Assembly (NCBI GenBank): GCA_034432755.1
Contig: DAOUBQ010000046.1
Coordinates: forward strand, 1-64,000
Reading direction: 5' to 3'
From: UBA5195 sp034432755
Lineage (GTDB): Bacteria > Chloroflexota > Anaerolineae > Anaerolineales > Villigracilaceae
Length of the DNA: 64,000 nt
Positions 56,690 to 64,000 of this stretch are shown here, piece after piece. Position 1 is the first letter of the stretch, and each line of letters begins with the position of its first letter. A program made the translations under genes and the position numbers. The notes beneath the pieces were generated by a model. It made no database searches, was not told the origin of the DNA, and was given only the letters and a program-made list of their open reading frames with translations.

Positions 56690-59600
56690 ATGCTCTCAAA
56701 ATTCATTAAACTTGTCGGGGGCAACCCCCACCAACGTGAAATTGAAAAATACGCCGCCATTGCGCGCCAAATTAACGCGCTGGAAGCAAAATACGAAACC
56801 TTCTCTGCCGAAGCCTTGCGTGCAAAAACAGACGAATTCAAAGCCCAAATTGCCGCCTCTCTTCAAGGCATTGAGGACGAGAACGAACGCAGACAGGCCG
56901 AGCAAGTCGCGCTCGACCAAATTTTGCCCGATGCGTTTGCCATTGTGCGCGAAGCCGCCAAACGCACCATCGGCCAGCGTCATTATGACGTGCAATTGAT
57001 AGGCGGGCTGGCCCTGCATCACAACACAATCGCTGAAATGCGCACCGGCGAAGGCAAAACGCTGGTTGCAACCCTGCCGCTCTATCTCAACGCCCTCACC
57101 GGGCGCGGCACCCACCTCATCACCGTCAATGACTACCTGGCGCGTTACCAGGCGCGCTGGATGGCGCAAATTTACAACTTCCTGGGCCTGTCGGTAGGCC
57201 TGCTTCAGATGGCCTCCAGCACCGAAAACGGAAAAAAGGCTTACCTGGTTGATTTGTCGAAAGAATCGCCCCGCGAGGACCAGCACCAGATACGGTTAGT
57301 TGACCGCCGCGAAGCCTACGCCGCCGACATCACCTACGGCACCAATGCCGAATTCGGTTTCGACTACCTGCGCGATAACATGGTTTACCAGCGAGAAGAT
57401 AAAGTTCAGCGCGGACATTACTTCGCCATTGTAGATGAAGTGGACAATGTGCTGATTGATGAAGCCCGTACCCCGCTCATCATCTCTGGCCCGGCTTCTG
57501 GCGAGTTGGATACTTACTACCAGATGGCGCAGGTCGTCAAACAATTAAACCCCGAAGATTACGAGACGAACGAAAAAGACCGCTCCATCGCACTCACCGA
57601 CCTGGGCATAGCGCATGTCGAACAAATCCTCGGCCAACCTTTGCGCGACCCCGACCGGCCCGAAGATGTAACCCCCGAACAGGCGCGGCTGCTCGGCTTT
57701 TTAGAGCAAGCCCTGCGCGCCCAATACCTCTTTCACCGCAATAAAGATTACCTAGTGCAAGGCGGCAAAGTGGTCATTGTGGACGAATTCACCGGGCGGC
57801 TCATGCCGGGCCGCCGCTGGAGCGATGGCCTGCACCAGGCCATAGAAGCCAAAGAAGGGGTTAAAGTTGAGCCGGAAAACGTTACCTACGCCACCATCAC
57901 CCTGCAAAACTACTTCCGCATGTACCAAAAGTTAGCAGGCATGACTGGCACGGCCCTGACCGAATCGGAAGAATTTCACAAAATTTACAAACTCGAAGTC
58001 CTGCCCATCCCCACCCACCTGGAATACCAGGCTACCCTGTCCGGAAAAGACTCGCCGTTAATTGAAGTAAAAGGCAAAGACGAAAATGGCTACCAGATTG
58101 CCTGGTTCGCGCGGCGCGGCGACCCGGAGAAACTACCCATCTACTGGCGGCGCACCGACTACCCAGACTCGGTCTATCGTACCGTAGAGGCCAAGCTGCG
58201 CGCCATCGTCAGCGAAATCGTCCGCGACCATGTATCAGGGCGCCCCGTGCTGGTTGGAACCACCTCAGTGGAATCCTCTGATCGGCTCTCAGGCCGCCTG
58301 CGGGCCGAGGCCGTGCGCCGCCTGCTGCAAGTCAAACTGTTGCGGCAACTCTGGTTTGAGCAAAACAACCGTGAAGAAGATGGCCGGCTGGCCCCCGAAC
58401 TGGAACCGCTCTACAAACCACTCGACCAATTAGAACCCAGCTTTTTGCGCACCTTTGCCAAACCACTCAATGCATCCATCAACCTCGAAGAACAAGATAA
58501 CCTGAACAAACTGCTCCATATCCTGCACCTCAACCCCACTGATAGCGAACGGCTTAAAGCCGTTGTGCAAGGCGGGGTACCGCATCAGGTCTTAAACGCC
58601 CGTAAACACACCGAAGAAAGCCAGATTATCGCCGGAGCCGGCGCGTTTGGCGCAGTCACCATCGCCACCAACATGGCCGGGCGCGGCGTGGACATCAAAC
58701 TCGGCGGCGAACTGGCCGAAGAAATCATCGCGGTCATCAACCGCCTCTTGCGCCGGGCCGGATACGACCCCTACAACATGCGGCTCGAAGAACAGCGCCA
58801 GGCTATCCTCAAACTCTCCCCCGAAGACTACGGCATTTACGATGCAGAAGTCAAATTCTTCTTGAAATACTTCGAGGACATGGAACAAGTGCGCCGGCTG
58901 GGCGGCCTGCACGTCATCGGCACCGAACGCCACGAAGCCCGCCGCATAGACAACCAATTGCGCGGACGCGCCGCCCGTCAGGGCGACCCCGGTTCCTCTC
59001 GTTTCTATTTATCACTGCAAGACGACCTCATGCGCCTCTTCGGCGGGCAGCAGGTGGAGGGGCTAATGACCCGCTTTCGGCTGGATGATGACTTCCCGCT
59101 CGAAAACCGGATGGTCAGCAACCTCATCGAAAGCTCGCAACACCGCGTAGAGGGCGCCAACTTCGACGTTCGCAAGCACCTGCTCGAATACGACGATGTG
59201 CTGAACAAACAGCGCACCATCATCTACGCCCAACGCGACAAGGTGATGACCAAAGATGACCTGACCGATGACGTAGCCGCGCTGCTGAAAGATGAAATTG
59301 CCGCCCGCGTGCCAGAGGCCCTGAAAGACCCAGAAGAAGGATTGTGGAAACTACTGGCCTGGTTAGAGCAAACCCAACCGACCTTTATATACGGCGACAA
59401 CCGCGTTTTTCCTTCATTCACCTATCGCCTGCTGCTCGACGAAATTGATGAGAACGACCCGCGCGGAGACATCCTGTCTCTCACCCGGCACGCTATCGAA
59501 GCTGAAGAAGCCCATCTTCTCAAGACCCTCATGCAAACCATCCAGCGCACTTCCGAAAGCCTGGATACCCAAATCGAAGAACGCTTTGAGGCCCTCGAGG

Positions 59601-60703
59601 CCTTTCTGGAGGGGGTGCGCGAGAGCCAGGAGCAAAAACGCGCCTCCGAATTGCTGACCGAACTGAAAGCGGCCATCCACATCGAGCCGCGCCTGAACAG
59701 TGAACAGCTCAAACTGCTTGCCAACAATCCCGCCAGCCTCGAAGAGCCGCTCAAAGAACAAATTGACCTGGCGCTCACCTCCACTGCCCTCAGCCGCCTG
59801 CTGGCAAGCATCGAATTTCGCCTGATGGAGCCGCTTGGTCTCAAGGCCGACGAACTGGCGCACATGGATTGGAATGAAGCCGCCGCAAAAATCACCCAGG
59901 CAGCCGAAAACCTGCTCATAAAACGACGCGAACGGCTGATCGGCGCCGAAGGCCAAATGGCCAAAGAACTGGACGCCTTGCTCGCCCGACACCCCCACCG
60001 AGATCAGACCACCCTCATTCGTATCCTCTCCACCCTGGCAATGGGCCGCCGCATGGGCATGAACCTGAAAACGCGCAAAGTGGAGGCCATCGAATACCAG
60101 CGCGTCAACTATTTCCATGCCGCTGCCAAAATCCTCACTGCGCGCAAGGCCGAGACCGTTGACCTGGATGTGCTGGAACACCTGCAAAACGCCGCTGCAA
60201 CACTGTCCGAAGGCTGGGGCGAGTCGGAATATGCCCGCCTCACACAAAATGCTTCCCGATTAAGTGATTTTGGCTTTGACGTGGAAGAACTGGACCTTGA
60301 CCCGAACACCTCGCTGGCTTCCTTGAGTGAAAAGCAGCGTGCCAGCCTGAAAGCCGAACTGGGCCGCCGCCGCATGACCGAAATTTACCGCTCCACCCTA
60401 CTTGGAGTCATCACAGAACTGTGGGTAGATTACCTGACCCGCGTGGAGGCATTAAGGGTTTCGATTGGCCTGGAGGCTTACGGACAACGCGACCCGCTGG
60501 TACAATACAAGTCAAAAGCATCCGATATGTTCCAGTCACTGCTGAGCGAGGTCCGTTCAGGCGTCATTGACCGCGTCTTTCGCTACCTGCCGCGCCCGGT
60601 GGCAGCAGCCGAAGCCTCAACAGAAAGCGCCTCCCCGCTTACCTCAACCCCAGTTACTGATGCGGTCGAACGAGTCGGACGCAAACGACACAAAAAACGA
60701 TAA
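56690..60703 (+). CDS. secA: preprotein translocase ATPase SecA, enlarged
   Basis: A 1337-residue SecA, against roughly 800-950 in most bacteria. Core motifs are intact: Walker A MRTGEGKT (117-124), DEVD (249-252), TSVESSDRLSGRL (about 524), GAVTIATNMAGRGVDIKLGG, LHVIGTERHEARRIDNQLRG and RQGDPGSSRFYLSLQDDLMR. Extra sequence lies at about 537-627 in the second ATPase lobe. More, roughly 200 residues over the usual amount, lies within about 855-1235 of the helical domain. The canonical end, GLEAYGQRDPLVQYKSKASD, then follows. The C-terminal Zn/SecB-binding tail (CxCxSGxxxxxCCG) is missing. ATG 56690 is set by the promoter and ribosome site. Confidence 0.95.
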   Translation: MLSKFIKLVGGNPHQREIEKYAAIARQINALEAKYETFSAEALRAKTDEFKAQIAASLQGIEDENERRQAEQVALDQILPDAFAIVREAAKRTIGQRHYDVQLIGGLALHHNTIAEMRTGEGKTLVATLPLYLNALTGRGTHLITVNDYLARYQARWMAQIYNFLGLSVGLLQMASSTENGKKAYLVDLSKESPREDQHQIRLVDRREAYAADITYGTNAEFGFDYLRDNMVYQREDKVQRGHYFAIVDEVDNVLIDEARTPLIISGPASGELDTYYQMAQVVKQLNPEDYETNEKDRSIALTDLGIAHVEQILGQPLRDPDRPEDVTPEQARLLGFLEQALRAQYLFHRNKDYLVQGGKVVIVDEFTGRLMPGRRWSDGLHQAIEAKEGVKVEPENVTYATITLQNYFRMYQKLAGMTGTALTESEEFHKIYKLEVLPIPTHLEYQATLSGKDSPLIEVKGKDENGYQIAWFARRGDPEKLPIYWRRTDYPDSVYRTVEAKLRAIVSEIVRDHVSGRPVLVGTTSVESSDRLSGRLRAEAVRRLLQVKLLRQLWFEQNNREEDGRLAPELEPLYKPLDQLEPSFLRTFAKPLNASINLEEQDNLNKLLHILHLNPTDSERLKAVVQGGVPHQVLNARKHTEESQIIAGAGAFGAVTIATNMAGRGVDIKLGGELAEEIIAVINRLLRRAGYDPYNMRLEEQRQAILKLSPEDYGIYDAEVKFFLKYFEDMEQVRRLGGLHVIGTERHEARRIDNQLRGRAARQGDPGSSRFYLSLQDDLMRLFGGQQVEGLMTRFRLDDDFPLENRMVSNLIESSQHRVEGANFDVRKHLLEYDDVLNKQRTIIYAQRDKVMTKDDLTDDVAALLKDEIAARVPEALKDPEEGLWKLLAWLEQTQPTFIYGDNRVFPSFTYRLLLDEIDENDPRGDILSLTRHAIEAEEAHLLKTLMQTIQRTSESLDTQIEERFEALEAFLEGVRESQEQKRASELLTELKAAIHIEPRLNSEQLKLLANNPASLEEPLKEQIDLALTSTALSRLLASIEFRLMEPLGLKADELAHMDWNEAAAKITQAAENLLIKRRERLIGAEGQMAKELDALLARHPHRDQTTLIRILSTLAMGRRMGMNLKTRKVEAIEYQRVNYFHAAAKILTARKAETVDLDVLEHLQNAAATLSEGWGESEYARLTQNASRLSDFGFDVEELDLDPNTSLASLSEKQRASLKAELGRRRMTEIYRSTLLGVITELWVDYLTRVEALRVSIGLEAYGQRDPLVQYKSKASDMFQSLLSEVRSGVIDRVFRYLPRPVAAAEASTESASPLTSTPVTDAVERVGRKRHKKR

Positions 60704-60746
60704 GACAGAACCACTTTCGCACCCCTCTCTCTGTCGAAGGTACCCC

Positions 60747-61790
60747 ATGTCAAACCTATTTAGCCCCGCCCCCGATGAATTTCGGCGTCTTCCCAAGGTG
60801 GAATTACACCGCCACCTGGAAGGTTCACTGCGCCTGCAAACCATGCTCGATGTGGCGCGCAAACACGGCATGACCATGCCAGCCAACGTGGTGCGCCTCT
60901 CGCGGCTGGTGCAAGTGCAAGATGAAGATAACTTCACCTTCGACAACTTCCTGTCCAAATTCAACACCCTGCGCATGTTCTACCGCTCCCCCGAAGTGAT
61001 TGACCGAATTACCCACGAAGCGGTGGAAGATGCTGCCAAAGACAATATCCGCTACCTCGAACTACGCTTTACCCCGGTGGCGCTCAGCCGCGCCGAGCGC
61101 TTCCCGCTCGAAAACGTGACCGATTGGGTCTGTAAAGCCGCCAAAGACGCCGAAAAAAAATACAAAGTGACTGTGCGCCTGATTGCTTCAGTCAACCGCC
61201 ATGAACCGCTTGAACTGGCCGAACAGGTGGCCTGGATAGCCGTCGAAAAGGGGCGCGAAAACATCGTTGGCCTCGACCTGGCCGGGAACGAAGCCGAGTA
61301 CCCAGCCACACCGTTCATCCCGTTGTTCAACGAAGCGCGCCAGGCCGGGCTAAAAATTACCATGCACGCTGGCGAATGGGCTGGCCCACAAAACGTGCGC
61401 GAAGCCATCGAAAAATTCTCCGCCGACCGCATCGGCCACGGCGTGCGCATTTTGGAAGATGATTACACCACCGCCCTGGCACGTGAACTCGGCACAGCCT
61501 TCGAGGTCTGCATCACCAGTAATTACCAGACCGGGGCAATCAAGTCGCTTCCTAAACACCCCCTGCCACAGATGATTGAGAAAAAACTCAACGTGACCAT
61601 CAATACCGATGACCCCTCCATCTCACAGATTACACTTTCCAACGAATACCGCGTAGCGGTCGAAGACCTGAAAATCGCGCGCGAAGTTCTCAAAGAACGC
61701 ATCCTGGCGGCAGCCCAGGCCTCCTTCCTGCCCGATGGCGAGAAGAAGAAACTGGTCGAGTCGCTCAAGAAAGAACTCAGCAAATCGTAA
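60747..61790 (+). CDS. add: adenosine deaminase
   Basis: A 347-residue purine deaminase. Zinc and catalytic motifs are KVELHRHLEGSLRL (HxH), MHAGEWAGP (His, Glu), ADRIGHGVRI and TINTDDPSISQI (Asp-Asp). It converts adenosine or deoxyadenosine to the inosine form. Adenine and AMP-type homologues are alternatives. ATG 60747 has a GAAGG ribosome site; the upstream frame to 60567 is within secA. It lies 43 bases after secA and may be cotranscribed. Confidence 0.9.
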   Translation: MSNLFSPAPDEFRRLPKVELHRHLEGSLRLQTMLDVARKHGMTMPANVVRLSRLVQVQDEDNFTFDNFLSKFNTLRMFYRSPEVIDRITHEAVEDAAKDNIRYLELRFTPVALSRAERFPLENVTDWVCKAAKDAEKKYKVTVRLIASVNRHEPLELAEQVAWIAVEKGRENIVGLDLAGNEAEYPATPFIPLFNEARQAGLKITMHAGEWAGPQNVREAIEKFSADRIGHGVRILEDDYTTALARELGTAFEVCITSNYQTGAIKSLPKHPLPQMIEKKLNVTINTDDPSISQITLSNEYRVAVEDLKIAREVLKERILAAAQASFLPDGEKKKLVESLKKELSKS

Positions 61791-61837
61791 CACAGAGCTT
61801 ATTCCGCGCTTTATCTGGCAAGAGAAAGGCGAGAACA

Positions 61838-62236
61838 ATGTTTTCTGAACAAAACATGGAACAAAAAATTGTACGCGGCATCAGCCAATCGCTTGCCGAT
61901 GGCGCCGGCTGGATGAAATTCCTCGGCGTGCTTTCAATTTTAGCTGGGGTTTCACAGGTCTTGAGCATTGTGGGGTTGCTTTCTGGTGGGATTCAAATCT
62001 GGATGGGCGTTTTATTGTTCCAGGCAGCCAGTTCAGTTGAGCAAGCCCGTGCCACCGGCGATGCCTACGCGCTCAGCTCGGCCCTGGGCAATGTCAAAAC
62101 CTTTTTCATGCTAAACGGCATTTTCGCGCTGATTGGCATCTTGCTGCTCTGCGCAATGCTGTGCTTCCTGGTGCTCCTACCAATGTTGGGCGTGATTCCA
62201 TTTTTGATTGACCCTGGCAACTTCAACAATTTTTAA
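61838..62236 (+). CDS. small membrane protein, DUF5362-like
   Basis: A 132-residue protein with about three helices (GWMKFLGVLSILAGVSQVLS; VGLLSGGIQIWMGVLLFQAA; FMLNGIFALIGILLLCAML) and a short loop rich in Ala/Ser (ASSVEQARATGDAYALSSAL). This layout resembles DUF5362 proteins. Function unknown. GAGAAAGG precedes the ATG; a second ATG at 61856 is also possible. It lies 47 bases after adenosine deaminase. Confidence 0.65.
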   Translation: MFSEQNMEQKIVRGISQSLADGAGWMKFLGVLSILAGVSQVLSIVGLLSGGIQIWMGVLLFQAASSVEQARATGDAYALSSALGNVKTFFMLNGIFALIGILLLCAMLCFLVLLPMLGVIPFLIDPGNFNNF

Positions 62237-62405
62237 CTCATCTTACGCACTTTTGCCGTAGCGCGACATTCATGCCGCTTGAAAATGCGAGGGATTGCGC
62301 TTTCCCAAATTATTCTAGCAATCCAGAGATAGGGTTTCGTACCACGATCCATCGCCCCCGCATGGGGATACATCTTGCCCCCATATCTTGGATGCCTGCG
62401 CCAAA

Positions 62406-62482
62406 AGCGAGATAAATCTCGCGCTACGCGATTGCTCGATTAATTGTTAATTGCTCAATCTCGCGTCACTGCGTAAGGTGAG
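62406..62482. repeat. dispersed repeat B, copy 2
   Basis: Starts GCGAGATAAATCTCGC (a hairpin), then TACGCGATTGCTCGAT, AATTGTTAATTGCTCAATCT, and ends GCGTAAGGTGAG. It is the partner of 15886-15980. Confidence 0.65.
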
Positions 62483-62786
62483 TTTTTAATTCAACAATTC
62501 CAAATCTCAAATCGGGAATTTTCAAATTCAGGTGCTTTGAGCCGCCAACCACCCACGCATCGGTCACGAATACGTGAATTTTCGTTTCAGCATTCGTTCA
62601 GTCGTAAGAACCGTTAACTTCGCCAGAAACTCTCTTCGCATACTTCGTGTTCGTTGTGTTTATTTTTGCAGTAGGCTCAGATTTGGAATCGCTGTTTTTA
62701 ATTGCAATTGCATTCCGCCAAATTTTGTTGTATATTAAGACCCAACAACCCAATTTACCGTTACCCAACAGAGGACGACAAAGGCG

Positions 62787-62854
62787 CACCTTTGAGTTCT
62801 TTGTGACCCTGGCGAGATTCCTTTAACTCGTATCGGCACAAAGCACCAAAGGTG
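62787..62854. repeat. ACCTTTG/CAAAGGT inverted repeat
   Basis: CACCTTTGAGTTCTTTGTG (62787-62805) pairs with CACAAAGCACCAAAGGTG (62837-62854) with a few mismatches and a 31-base loop. Confidence 0.55.
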
Positions 62855-62875
62855 TTTTATTATTCACAACCTGCA

Positions 62876-62892
62876 GCAAAATAACATTTTGC
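62876..62892. repeat. palindrome in the aconitase leader
   Basis: GCAAAAT, loop AAC, ATTTTGC, then GCCACGC. It lies 21 bases before ATG 62914 and eight before the ribosome site. It resembles the GCGCAAGAT family and could fold next to the start. Confidence 0.6.
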
Positions 62893-62913
62893 GCCACGCC
62901 CAAGGAGTATGTT

Positions 62914-64000
<1,087 letters not shown>

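Larger units (their letters stand above)
62237..62913. other. 677-bp repeat-filled gap upstream of aconitase
   Basis: No credible gene. It contains repeat B copy 2 (62406-62482) and a right-end fragment of the 27282 MITE family (CTTCGTGTTCGTTGTG...TTTTTGCAGT, about 62640-62672). It also holds an ACCTTTG...CAAAGGTG inverted repeat (62787-62854) and a GCAAAAT/ATTTTGC palindrome (62876-62892) in the acnA leader. No convincing promoter was found. Confidence 0.6.

Overview
The window looks like a chromosomal segment of a Chloroflexota bacterium, most likely class Anaerolineae. I infer this from the gene content and style, not from a marker gene. It carries mevalonate-pathway genes (mevalonate kinase, type 2 IPP isomerase), lipoproteins and envelope proteins with Pro/Thr-rich linkers, a TIGR03663-type membrane protein fused to an NHL propeller, kinase-TolB receptors, an oversized SecA, and short intergenic regions packed with dispersed repeats. 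No rRNA, tRNA, CRISPR array, intact insertion sequence or phage was seen.

Layout. 0.1-5.6 kb: a thioredoxin-fold DUF255 protein; a minus-strand cluster (decaprenyl-phosphate phosphoribosyltransferase-like UbiA protein, mevalonate kinase, FlK-like thioesterase); a 7-bp tandem repeat array; tlyA. 5.7-6.7 kb: a cation diffusion facilitator. 6.8-15.8 kb: a sugar locus (LacI regulator with promoter and two operators, lipoprotein binding protein, two AglF/AglG-type permeases, trehalose synthase, amylosucrase). The locus has no ABC ATPase, so it probably borrows one. 16-21 kb: a zinc-ribbon protein, two overlapping ArsR-DUF2087 regulators, ilvE, envelope proteins, an M42 peptidase. 22-27 kb: a thioesterase, a dihydroorotate-dehydrogenase-like protein and pyruvate:ferredoxin oxidoreductase. 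27.7-36 kb: a nucleoside-kinase-like protein, a propeller lipoprotein, a PIG-L deacetylase, and a YIP1 / ABC ATPase / CARDB / FtsX-permease operon. 36-43.5 kb: pth, two small envelope genes, a wrecked asnB pseudogene, an acetyltransferase, and two tandem membrane Ser/Thr kinases with extracytoplasmic TolB propellers. 43.5-49.7 kb: inositol monophosphatase, response regulator, arginase, hutI, VOC protein, membrane protein, fni, acpP. 49.7-64 kb: sucCD, the membrane-NHL protein, rlmN, secA, adenosine deaminase and the start of aconitase (cut by the window end).

Regulation and structure. Two translation styles are mixed. Some genes have clear Shine-Dalgarno sites. Nine others have a -10-like hexamer only 6-7 bases before the ATG, as expected for leaderless mRNAs. 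At three of these starts (two loci) a tandem array of 7-bp units sits directly upstream, where a -35 element would be. Many transcripts end at hairpins sharing one stem word (GTCCCGAAGG). Several palindromic and MITE-like repeats fill the intergenic space. Two genes (tlyA and amylosucrase) carry such a palindrome in frame inside the coding sequence. I regard the heptamer-array/leaderless-promoter arrangement, the coding palindromes and the conserved-stem hairpins as the least explained signals here.
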